Shown here: positions 15,397-23,315 of the stretch, piece by piece | Numbering within the stretch: position 1 is the first letter of the stretch | Layout: every line of letters begins with the position of its first letter | From: Nocardia nova NBRC 15556 | Lineage (GTDB): Bacteria; Actinomycetota; Actinomycetes; Mycobacteriales; Mycobacteriaceae | Reading direction: 5' to 3' | Length of the DNA stretch: 32,132 nucleotides | Assembly: GCF_001613005.1 (NCBI RefSeq) | Contig: NZ_BDBN01000100.1 | Coordinates: 1 to 32,132 of the forward strand | Program-made: the position numbers and the translations under genes | Notes under the pieces: model-generated | What the model saw: only the letters and a program-made list of their open reading frames with translations | The model's database searches: none | What the model was told of the DNA's origin: nothing

Positions 15397-17091
15397 TCAG
15401 CCCAGCAGATGCGCGGGCGTCGCCAGCGGTTTGGTGTTGGCGACGAATTCACGCCGCAACCGGTGATAGGACTCGCCGTCGCCGAAGAAGTTGCGATGCA
15501 TATGCGCCAGCTCCTCGGCCCGATACCGCGCCAACGGCCGCACCGCCTCGTCGGCCGCGCGGCGCTGCTTCTTCGCCAGCAGTAGATTCTGCAGTTCCGG
15601 TGCGGCCGCGAGGTTTTCGGCCTCGCGCCGAACCTGTGCCCGAAACTGCTCGGTGGAGCCTTCGAATACCTTGTCCACCAAACCCACTCGCGCCGCGGCC
15701 CGCGCGCCGACCGGCAGGGTCCGGCTGGTCAGCTGCTCCGCCATCTCCGTGCCCACCCGTTGCGGCAAGGTGTAGGTCCAATACTCCGAACCGTGCAGGC
15801 CCATCAGCCGGTAGTGCGGATTGAGCACCACCGATTCCCGGCACCACACGTGGTCGGCGGCCAGGGCCAGCATCACCCCACCGGCGGCGGCATTGCCCGA
15901 CAGCGCCGCGATCACCAGTTTGTCGGTGGTGGTGAGAATCGCCTCCACCACATCGTCGATCGCGTTGATGTTGCGCCACGACTCCTCGGCCGGATCGGCG
16001 GCCGCCTCGATCACGTTGAGATGGATGCCGTTGGAGAAGAAGTCGCGCCGCGGCCCCAGCACCAGCACATCCACCGGTCGATCGCAGGCCTCGCGATACG
16101 CGGTCAGCAGCCGCCGGCACTGCCGGGTGTCCATCGCCCCACCGGGATAGGCGAATTCGAGATATCCCACGCCGGCGTCCTCGTGGTAGCGCAGCTCCGA
16201 CCAGGTGTCGCGCACCGCCGCCTCGGCGGGGGAGACCGGCACCTCGGGGACTCCGGCGGGCAGATCGGCGCCCAGCGCGTCGGTGGCCGGCATCTTGAAC
16301 GTCACCGGTCCGCCCGGCACGCGGCGCGGGCGCAGCTGCGGCAACCACACCGCACCGTCGACGGTGGCCCGGCAGATCGCACCGTCGCGGGTGGCGATCA
16401 CCGCGCCCGGTTCGCCACGCAGCCGGTCCTCGTAGTGGCCACCGTGGACGAAGTATTCGCGGCCGAACAGTTCGTCCAGCACACCCGGCTGGGAATCGGC
16501 CGCGCGCAGGGTGCGGATCACCGTGGCGGTATCGGCGCTGGCCCAATCGATGCGGCGTACCTGCTGGGTGAGGAACGGCCGCAGCCGGCCGGTGACGTCG
16601 GGGCGGTCGTAATCCAGTGGTTCGGGCACGTAGTCGCCGGATGCGAAGCGGCGCACCGCCGTCAGCACCGCCTCGACCGCCGCGTCGGACACCTCGTTGC
16701 GATACAGCTCGCTCTTACCGCACGGCGCCACATCGAAACCCACCGACGCCCAGATCGGACCGGCGTCCATCTCCGCCACCGCCTGCAGCACCGTCACACC
16801 CCAGCGGGCCGCACCCTCGGTGATGGCCCAGTCCAGCGACGACGGCCCCCGATCGCCCATCGGTCCCGGATGCACGATGAACACCGGATGTTCGGTCCAC
16901 ACATCCTCGGGAATCGCCGTGGTGAGCATCGGCGCCAGAATCAGATCCGGCCGGAAGCGGGCGACCCGGGCACGGAGTAGATCGTCGCCGAGAGCCAACT
17001 CGACGCCGACCTCGTGATCGCGTTCCCGCAATTCGGCATGCACTCGCTGGGTGAGACTGTTGAATGCGCTGGCGACCAACAGGATGCGCAC
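15397..17091 (-). CDS. hoxX: HoxX, formyl-derived CO-forming hydrogenase maturation protein
   Basis: The 564-aa protein fuses two domains. The N-terminal half (about 1-250) is a formyl-transferase fold with NSLTQR near residue 11, His74 in VHPGPMGDRGPSSLDWA and Asp109 in EMDAGPI. The C-terminal half (about 280-540) is a crotonase fold, with FFSNGIHLN and SGNAAAGGVMLALAADH as oxyanion-hole segments. This arrangement and the HPGPxGDRGPSSLDWAI signature identify HoxX, which takes a formyl group from formyl-tetrahydrofolate and releases CO via formyl-CoA, supplying the active-site carbonyl of [NiFe]-hydrogenases in air. GTG 17091 has GGAGGA upstream and aligns with the family N-terminus. No hydrogenase structural or hyp gene is in the window, so it is either distant from its partners or has another role. 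Confidence 0.9.
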   Translation of the reverse strand: MRILLVASAFNSLTQRVHAELRERDHEVGVELALGDDLLRARVARFRPDLILAPMLTTAIPEDVWTEHPVFIVHPGPMGDRGPSSLDWAITEGAARWGVTVLQAVAEMDAGPIWASVGFDVAPCGKSELYRNEVSDAAVEAVLTAVRRFASGDYVPEPLDYDRPDVTGRLRPFLTQQVRRIDWASADTATVIRTLRAADSQPGVLDELFGREYFVHGGHYEDRLRGEPGAVIATRDGAICRATVDGAVWLPQLRPRRVPGGPVTFKMPATDALGADLPAGVPEVPVSPAEAAVRDTWSELRYHEDAGVGYLEFAYPGGAMDTRQCRRLLTAYREACDRPVDVLVLGPRRDFFSNGIHLNVIEAAADPAEESWRNINAIDDVVEAILTTTDKLVIAALSGNAAAGGVMLALAADHVWCRESVVLNPHYRLMGLHGSEYWTYTLPQRVGTEMAEQLTSRTLPVGARAAARVGLVDKVFEGSTEQFRAQVRREAENLAAAPELQNLLLAKKQRRAADEAVRPLARYRAEELAHMHRNFFGDGESYHRLRREFVANTKPLATPAHLLG

Positions 17092-17197
17092 GAGCTGTCC
17101 TCCATCAGGGTGTTTCGTCGGTCCGTGACCGGACCGCAACATTTGCCCCTCTGAAACTAGCCCCAGTGCCGCGCGCCCGCATACCGGGTGGGTGCGA

Positions 17198-18532
17198 TCA
17201 GTGCGGCACGGTCACCGGATCGGCACAGCTGCCCGGAATGTCGACCAGCGAACAGGCCACCGGTCCGCGCGTGGGACGGTAGTCCCCGGGAACACCCCCG
17301 GCCCGAGTGATCGCGCGGTAGGCGTCCACGGCGTCGGTGGGGCGGCGGGTCAGAGCGGGGTCGGTCAGCACGTCGACGGTGTACAAGCCGAAGCGTGGTG
17401 TGTAGCTGCCCCACTCGTAGTTGTCGGTGATCGACCAGTAGTTGTAGCCCATCACGTCGATGCCGTCGGCTTTGGCGCGCTGGAGCCAGTACACGGTGTC
17501 GCGCAGATCGTCGCCGCGGGTGTAACCGTCGGGGCGGGGCGCGCCGTTCTCGGTCGGCATGCCGTTCTCCACCACGTACAGCGGCTTACCGGGGAATCGA
17601 CGCGAATAGTATTCCAGCGCATAGTAGATTCCCTCGGGTTGCAGTGGCATCTTCCACAGCTGCTCGAGGTCGCCCGGCGACAGCCGGGCCAGGTCCTGCG
17701 GGGTGTGCCCGTAGTAGTAATCGATACCGACATAGTCGAGTTTCGCGGCGATGGCATCGATCATCGGACCGTTGACCACCGGTTCCGCGGTGCCGACGAT
17801 GTAGGCGAGGTTGCTGGTCACCATGGCGTCCGGCTGCATCCGGTGGATGTCGTCGTAGATGGTGTTGTGCGCCTGGATCAGTCGCTGCTGCATCGCCGGG
17901 ACGTCCGCCGGCGACAATCCGCCGTTGCGGGTTTCATTGACGATGTACATTGCCGGCTCGTTGAACGTGACCCACAGCGGATTGCGAGAGGCATAGCGCT
18001 GCACCACCGTTCGCGCGTTGGCCAGCCAGTCGTCGAGCATCGCCGGATGCGCCCAGCCGCCGCGGTCGGCGGCCCAGCCGGGATACACCCAGTGGTCCAG
18101 GGTCAGCATCGGGCGGATGCCGTGTGCGGCCATCGTGTCGAGAACGCTGTCGTAGAAGGCGAATCCGGCCGCGTCCCATTCGCCGGGCCGCGGCTGCACC
18201 CGTGCCCATTCGACGCTGATGCGGTAGACGCCGACGCCGAGGCCGGCGGCCAGTCCGATATCGGAGCGATAGCCGGTGAAGAAATCGACCGCATCGTGGT
18301 AACGGTCGAACTCGGGATGCGAGGCCACGTACCGGAGCCAGTTGCTGTCGGGCGCATGGCCTTCGCACTGGAATCCGGCGCTGGCCACACCCCACAGGAA
18401 GTCACCGCCCAGATTCGGCACGGTGGCCGGCGCGGCGGGACGGGCCCGGGCGAAGGCGGCGGGACCGGCCACGGCGGCGGCGGTCCCGGCGGCGAGCAGA
18501 CCGAAAGCCTGGCGGCGACTGACGTTGCGCAT
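17198..18532 (-). CDS. Tat-exported glycoside hydrolase family 1 (beta-glycosidase), paralogue 2
   Basis: The 444-aa protein carries a Tat signal (SRRQAFGLLA at residues 5-14) and the same GH1 layout as the gene at 5483-6841: FLWGVASAGFQCEGH, acid/base Glu192 in FNEP, nucleophile Glu322 in VVENG and NYWSITDNYEW. The C-terminal tail with VACSLVDIPGSC is shared, so the two are clear paralogues, differing most in residues about 195-300 around the barrel loops that shape the substrate site. ATG 18532 is preceded by GAGGAG about six bases upstream. It follows hoxX in the same direction but across a 106-bp gap, so an operon is not evident. The natural substrate is unknown. Confidence 0.93.
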   Translation of the reverse strand: MRNVSRRQAFGLLAAGTAAAVAGPAAFARARPAAPATVPNLGGDFLWGVASAGFQCEGHAPDSNWLRYVASHPEFDRYHDAVDFFTGYRSDIGLAAGLGVGVYRISVEWARVQPRPGEWDAAGFAFYDSVLDTMAAHGIRPMLTLDHWVYPGWAADRGGWAHPAMLDDWLANARTVVQRYASRNPLWVTFNEPAMYIVNETRNGGLSPADVPAMQQRLIQAHNTIYDDIHRMQPDAMVTSNLAYIVGTAEPVVNGPMIDAIAAKLDYVGIDYYYGHTPQDLARLSPGDLEQLWKMPLQPEGIYYALEYYSRRFPGKPLYVVENGMPTENGAPRPDGYTRGDDLRDTVYWLQRAKADGIDVMGYNYWSITDNYEWGSYTPRFGLYTVDVLTDPALTRRPTDAVDAYRAITRAGGVPGDYRPTRGPVACSLVDIPGSCADPVTVPH

Positions 18533-18697
18533 CGAACTCCTCGGTATCCGGTGGGGCACGCTCCGGCAACGGTAACCCGGTCACCACTCGCGTACGGCCG
18601 GTTGCGGCGCAGTCATTCTCACCCGCAATTGGGCAAGTGTCCAGATGTTGCGTAATTCGGTCGAACACTGTCGGTGCGCGCGGCTAGGGTGGCGGCC

Positions 18698-21004
18698 ATG
18701 GCCACGCACATGACGCATTGGGGAGCGTTCGACGCCGTCAGCGACGGCGAACGGCTGACCGACGTACGGCCCTGGCCCGGCGATCCCGAGCCCACCCCGC
18801 TGATCGGCAATGTGGCTTCGGCGCAGCATCACCCAACCCGCATAGACCGGCCCTACGTCCGGAAATCATGGCTCGAACACGGACCGGGAGCCTCCGGCCG
18901 CGGCAGCGATTCCTATGTCCCGGTGAGCTGGGACCGCGCGCTGGATCTGCTCAGCGGCGAATTGCGCCGGGTCTACAGCGAATTCGGCCCCGAAGCCGTC
19001 TACGGCGGTTCCTACGGCTGGGCCAGCGCGGGACGATTCCATCACGCCCAGAGCCAGTTGCACCGGTTCCTGAACTGCCTGGGTGGCTACGTCCGTCACG
19101 TCAACAGTTACAGCCTGGGCACCTCCACGGTATTGCTGCCCTATGTGCTGGGTCCGCTGTTCGCGCTGCTGGGACGCTTCACCGCCAAATCGGTGATCGC
19201 CGAGAACACCGAACTGGTGGTCGCGTTCGGAGGTATCTCGCCGAAGAACGCCGCGGTCAATCCGGGCGGTGTCTCGCGCCACCACACCCGCGACTGGATC
19301 GAGCGAGCCCGGCGGCGTGGCTGCCGGTTCGTCACCGTCGCCCCGCTGCGCGACGACACCGCCGAGGTCGCGGAGGCGGAGTGGATCGCCCCGCGCCCGG
19401 GCACCGACGCCGCGCTGATGCTCGCGCTGGCTCAGGTTCTCGACGCCGACGGCCTGGCCGACACCGCATTCCTGAACTCCCACACCGTCGGCTACGAACA
19501 GTTCGCGCACTATCTACGCGGCACGGCCGACGGGGTGGTGAAGGATCCCGTCTGGGCGGCCGCGATCACCGGGGTGCCGGCCGAACGCATCCGGGCGCTG
19601 GCACACGAGATGGCCGCGGCGCGCACGCTCGTCACGGTGAGCTGGTCGCTGCAGCGGGCGCAGTACGGGGAGCAACCGACGTGGCTGGGCGTGGTGCTGG
19701 CCGCCATGCTGGGCCAGATCGGATTGCCCGGCGGCGGTTTCGGACACGGCTACGGATCCTCGGCGAGCGTCGGCGAACCCACCCGCACTCTGCCGCTGCC
19801 GCGACTTCCCCAGGGCGCCAACCCGATCGACCGATTCATCCCCGTCGCGCGCATCGCCGATATGCTGCTCGCACCCGGCACCCCGTTCCGATACGACGGA
19901 CGTGAGCTGCGCTATCCCGATATCCGCCTGGTCTATTGGGCCGGTGGCAACCCCTTCCATCACCATCAGGACCTGGCGCGCCTGCGCCGCGCGTTCGATC
20001 GGCCCGACACCATCGTCGTCCACGACTCGTTCTGGACCGCCACCGCCCGCCACGCCGATATCGTGCTGCCGGCCACCATGACCATCGAACGCGACGACTA
20101 CGGCACGGGCGACAACGACGGCGTCCTGTTCCCGATGCCGGCCCTCACCCGCCCATACGGACAGGCCCGCGACGACTACGACATCCTCGCCGAATTGTCC
20201 GAAAGACTCGGCACCGGCAAGGAATTCACCGAGGGACGCACAACAGGCGAATGGCTGCGGCACCTGTACGAGCAATGGTTGTCCGACCTCGGCGAACGCG
20301 GACGCGGCTTCCCGGACTTCGACCGATTCTGGGCCGGTTCCGGTCTCGACCTGCCCCTCGCCGACCCAGCGCAGGTGGTGTTCGCGGATTTCCGCGCCGA
20401 CCCCGGCACGCATCCGCTACCGACCCCCTCCGGTCGCATCGAGATCTTCTCCGAAACCATCGCCGGGTACGGCTACTCCGACTGCCCCGGCCACCCGATA
20501 TGGCTCGAACCGGATGAATGGCTGGGCAGCGCTGCGGCACAACGCTTTCCGCTTCAACTGGTCGCCAACCAGCCGCGCACCAAACTGCACAGCCAGCTCG
20601 ACGTCGGCGCCCACAGCCGATCGGTGAAGATCCGCGACCGCGAACCGGTGCGCCTACATCCATCGGAGGCCCACTCCCGCGGACTGGCCGACGGCGATAT
20701 CGTGCGCCTGTACAACGACCGCGGCTCCTGCCTGGCTGGACTCGTCGTCGACGACGCGGTCGCGCCGGGTATCGCGCAACTGTCCACCGGCGCCTGGTAC
20801 GACCCGGATCCCGCCGATCCGTCGTTCTGCCGGCACGGCAACCCGAACGTGCTCACCGCGGACCGCCCCTCCTCCACGCTGAGCCAGGGCAGTACGGGAC
20901 AACTGGCGCTCGTGCAGATCGAGGCCTATCACGGCGCGGTCCCGAACCTGACGGTACTCACCCCACCGCGGATCGTTTCGGCCTCATCGGACGTTCGCTC
21001 GTAA
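18698..21004 (+). CDS. Molybdopterin-dependent oxidoreductase, BisC/DMSO-reductase type
   Basis: The 768-aa single-subunit enzyme belongs to the DMSO-reductase family branch that holds bis-MGD and no iron-sulfur cluster. VYGGSYGWASAGRFHHAQSQ (101-120) matches the biotin-sulfoxide/TMAO reductase pattern, and Ser139 in NSYSLGT is in the position of the molybdenum-ligating Ser. The C-terminal cap includes VANQPRTKLHSQLD and LSTGAWYDP, typical of BisC/TorZ. There is no Tat signal, so it is cytoplasmic, as BisC is; a methionine- or biotin-sulfoxide, or other S/N-oxide, substrate is likely. ATG 18698 has AGGGTGG upstream; TAGGGT seven bases before it could also be a -10 element. No partner subunit or cofactor gene is adjacent. 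Confidence 0.9.
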   Translation: MATHMTHWGAFDAVSDGERLTDVRPWPGDPEPTPLIGNVASAQHHPTRIDRPYVRKSWLEHGPGASGRGSDSYVPVSWDRALDLLSGELRRVYSEFGPEAVYGGSYGWASAGRFHHAQSQLHRFLNCLGGYVRHVNSYSLGTSTVLLPYVLGPLFALLGRFTAKSVIAENTELVVAFGGISPKNAAVNPGGVSRHHTRDWIERARRRGCRFVTVAPLRDDTAEVAEAEWIAPRPGTDAALMLALAQVLDADGLADTAFLNSHTVGYEQFAHYLRGTADGVVKDPVWAAAITGVPAERIRALAHEMAAARTLVTVSWSLQRAQYGEQPTWLGVVLAAMLGQIGLPGGGFGHGYGSSASVGEPTRTLPLPRLPQGANPIDRFIPVARIADMLLAPGTPFRYDGRELRYPDIRLVYWAGGNPFHHHQDLARLRRAFDRPDTIVVHDSFWTATARHADIVLPATMTIERDDYGTGDNDGVLFPMPALTRPYGQARDDYDILAELSERLGTGKEFTEGRTTGEWLRHLYEQWLSDLGERGRGFPDFDRFWAGSGLDLPLADPAQVVFADFRADPGTHPLPTPSGRIEIFSETIAGYGYSDCPGHPIWLEPDEWLGSAAAQRFPLQLVANQPRTKLHSQLDVGAHSRSVKIRDREPVRLHPSEAHSRGLADGDIVRLYNDRGSCLAGLVVDDAVAPGIAQLSTGAWYDPDPADPSFCRHGNPNVLTADRPSSTLSQGSTGQLALVQIEAYHGAVPNLTVLTPPRIVSASSDVRS

Positions 21005-21011
21005 ATCGCCT

Positions 21012-21031
21012 GCCGGACAACGACATCCGGC
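21012..21031. terminator. Hairpin between convergent BisC-like and LysE-like genes
   Basis: GCCGGA and TCCGGC form a perfect 6-bp stem with an eight-base loop, eight bases after the BisC-like stop. It is a modest GC-rich terminator candidate for the 62-bp convergent gap. Confidence 0.35.
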
Positions 21032-21066
21032 CGGTGCGGTGCACGCCCATGTGCCGGGCTCCGGCC

Positions 21067-21711
21067 TCAGTCTTTTCGGCCGGTCAACGCCAAGCTGGTA
21101 CCGAGTCCGATCATCATGAGCCCACCGGCACCTCCGACGGCGGCCAGTCGTCGGGGCGAGCGCGCGAACCAGGCGCGCGCTGTCCCGGCAGTCAGTGCCC
21201 ACGCGGAGTCGAAGATCAACCCGAACATCGGGATACACATGCCGAGTATCAGCATCTGCACCGGAACCCAGCCGTTTTCCGGGGTGACGAATTGCGGCAG
21301 CAGCGCGGCGAGGAAGACCAGGGACTTCGGGTTGGCGAATCCGACGATCAGCCCGTCGCGCAGCATGGTGAGCGGACCACGCCGGAGTGCGGTCACCTCA
21401 GCGGTGAAGGTGTCGGCCAGCCGAGCTCGATGGCGAATCGCCTGGAGCCCCAGATAGATCAGGTAGGTCGCGCCCAGGACTTCGACGGCGGTGAACACGG
21501 TGGCCGACGCCGCGACCACCGTCCCGAGCCCGAACGCGACCGCGGCGACCTGCAGGTACACACCGACCGCGTTGCCGGCCACGGTGAACAGTGCTTCCCG
21601 CCGCCCGACCGTGATCGCACGGGTGATCGCGAACAGGACGCTCGGCCCGGGAATGACGACGAGCAGTGCGGCCAATCCGGCGAATTCGAGCAGATGATCA
21701 CGCGCCACCAC
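21067..21711 (-). CDS. LysE/RhtB-family amino-acid exporter
   Basis: The 214-aa membrane protein has about six hydrophobic helices. It shows the family signatures VIPGPSVLFAITRA near residue 20 and GFANPKSLVFLAALLPQF near 125. LysE/RhtB proteins export amino acids or related metabolites using the proton gradient. The GTG start at 21711 lies nine bases after the metallophosphoesterase stop, and a ribosome site (AGGG) overlaps that stop codon, so it is probably the third gene of the operon beginning at 23030. The functional tie to the two upstream genes is unclear; transcription together may be incidental. Confidence 0.9.
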   Translation of the reverse strand: MVARDHLLEFAGLAALLVVIPGPSVLFAITRAITVGRREALFTVAGNAVGVYLQVAAVAFGLGTVVAASATVFTAVEVLGATYLIYLGLQAIRHRARLADTFTAEVTALRRGPLTMLRDGLIVGFANPKSLVFLAALLPQFVTPENGWVPVQMLILGMCIPMFGLIFDSAWALTAGTARAWFARSPRRLAAVGGAGGLMMIGLGTSLALTGRKD

Positions 21712-21720
21712 AGGACGACC

Positions 21721-22356
21721 CTAACGATCGGCGAACCGGCCCGGCCACCGGATTTCCGACTCCTTCTCCGTACCCGCGATGACTCGGCGCACCCACTCCA
21801 ACGGCACCGGCGCCAGCTCATGGGCGTCGAGACCGACGTGAATCATCCGGCCGCGGATCCGCACCGAACTGTGCGTGTGGCCGTGCAGCAGCCAACGCCC
21901 GGCATTGTCACCGGTCGCGGGCAGCCGCCACTCCTCGAACCGGTTCTCGGCGGTATGGTCCCCGTCCGCGGCGCCGTGAAAGGGAAAGTGCGACAACAGC
22001 ACCCGGTGACCGTCGATCTTGCGCACCGCGGACTGCTGCACCGAGGCGAACACCTCCAGATAGATCCGCTGCCAGTGATGCGCCCGGCTGCGCATCGGAT
22101 GGCAGCCGTCGTGGTTGCCGGCCACCAGATGCTTCACCCCCGGCCGCCGCGACATCCACTCGAGTGCGGTCATCTGGGCCTTCGTGCCACCGACCGAGAT
22201 GTCGCCGAGCACCCAGACCTGATCCTCGACGCCGACCCTGCCGTCCCACCGCTCGGCGAGCTCGGCGTCGTGCGCCTCGGGTGTGTCGAACCCGCGCAGG
22301 CCCGACACCAGCCGATGCCCCACGTGCGGATCGGCGAGGAACCACACCTCGCTCAT
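21721..22356 (-). CDS. Calcineurin-like metallophosphoesterase
   Basis: The 211-aa phosphoesterase carries the binuclear metal motifs: DPH (Asp9, His11), GD (51-52), GNHD (80-83), His in LLSHFPFHG (about 123) and GHTH (159-162). This small, phage-like subclass hydrolyses phosphomonoesters or diesters. The ATG at 22356 overlaps the stop of the upstream nucleotidyltransferase by four bases (ATGA), and GAGGAG precedes it, indicating coupled translation. Partnering with an RlaP-type nucleotidyltransferase suggests a nucleic-acid end-processing role, as in RNA-repair gene sets, but no ligase is present. The open frame to 22599 is not protein-coding by similarity. Confidence 0.9.
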   Translation of the reverse strand: MSEVWFLADPHVGHRLVSGLRGFDTPEAHDAELAERWDGRVGVEDQVWVLGDISVGGTKAQMTALEWMSRRPGVKHLVAGNHDGCHPMRSRAHHWQRIYLEVFASVQQSAVRKIDGHRVLLSHFPFHGAADGDHTAENRFEEWRLPATGDNAGRWLLHGHTHSSVRIRGRMIHVGLDAHELAPVPLEWVRRVIAGTEKESEIRWPGRFADR

Positions 22357-23030
22357 GATGTCTCCTCGTTCAGATAGGCACGCCGGATCCGTTGCAGCAG
22401 TGACTCGATCGGCGTTTCGTCGGGCTCCTTCCGCAGGGCCGAGGTCGCCTCGGCGAATGCCGCCTCGTACTCGGCGAACACCGCCCGCACCGGAGTCGCC
22501 CCCTCGGCCGCGGCCCGCTGCCCGAACTCGAGGTAGCGCTCCGGATCCGGCACTCGGATCGGCAGGAAGCCGGTGGTGTAGAGCTGATGTCCCTGCCACA
22601 GCAGCCGCAACGTGTGGCGGGCTTGTTTGGCGCGCCGGTCCGGCGACGGATGCGGGCGCTGTTCCAGATCACGCAGCTGCGCGGCGGCATACCCGACATA
22701 CGCCCGCCGGACCCGCCTCGCCGACGCGAAACACCCGCGCAGCGAGACGAGTTCCCGCCCGAAAGCCGTTGTGACCGTGTAGGTGTCGAGCCACAGCAAT
22801 TCGTAGGCCGTCGGATTGCACGACAGCATCAGGGCCATCGCCTTACCGATTTCGTGGTAGACGGCGTCGTCGCCACCGCGGCCGGTGCGGCTGGCTCGCG
22901 CCGGCGGATGCAAACCCAGCAACGCGCTCGTCGGTTCCGCGTAGACCCCGGCATAGTCGGTATCGCTCATCGCCGTTGCCAAGCCGTACGCCTGCGACCC
23001 GACGACGCCCTCCAACAGCAGATTCTCCAC
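22353..23030 (-). CDS. RlaP-type nucleotidyltransferase (polymerase-beta fold)
   Basis: The 225-aa protein opens with the polymerase-beta-fold signature GSQAYGLAT (11-19) and Asp23-Thr-Asp25 followed by YAGVY, then a helical C-terminal half. This pattern, with a [G]S-x-AYG-x-A...DTD...GVY motif, is that of the RlaP family (RNA-ligase-associated polymerase-beta-like proteins), predicted to transfer a nucleotide to an RNA end or protein. GTG 23030 has a G-rich ribosome site (GGGGGTGGG) just before it; an upstream ATG at 23168 would add 46 residues without similarity. It is the first gene of a coupled operon with the metallophosphoesterase and the LysE-like exporter. Confidence 0.82.
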   Translation of the reverse strand: MENLLLEGVVGSQAYGLATAMSDTDYAGVYAEPTSALLGLHPPARASRTGRGGDDAVYHEIGKAMALMLSCNPTAYELLWLDTYTVTTAFGRELVSLRGCFASARRVRRAYVGYAAAQLRDLEQRPHPSPDRRAKQARHTLRLLWQGHQLYTTGFLPIRVPDPERYLEFGQRAAAEGATPVRAVFAEYEAAFAEATSALRKEPDETPIESLLQRIRRAYLNEETS

Positions 23031-23315
23031 CTGCCCACCCCCGTCCGTACGCCCTGTCGCCCGCTGCGACCAAGCCACGCCCCGAAGCGCACCGGCACCA
23101 TCACCGGAGAGGCAACGATAGTGCGGGCGAACGGCCACGCGCACATCAATTTCCGGCCGCGCAGCCACTCAGACCCGCGCACCGCACAAACGCGACCGGT
23201 GGCGCAGCGGTATCGACATCGTGCGGATTCCGGCCCCACTCGATGGGAGAGTCTCGAGTGCGCAGCGCCGGCCGGGGCATCGGCGCCGACGCACTGGTCC
23301 GACTCAGCGCCCGCA
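23031..23315. other. Intergenic region, 285 bp
   Basis: The gap lies between the amidase stop and the RlaP gene start, both on the minus strand. It should hold the promoter of the RlaP operon and the terminator of the amidase gene. I see no RNA gene, repeat or convincing short ORF in it. Confidence 0.4.

Noticed and set aside
15397..16360. Plain enoyl-CoA hydratase annotation for the C-terminal half of the HoxX gene
   Set aside because: The frame continues without break into an N-terminal formyl-transferase domain with the HoxX signature, so it is one fused protein.
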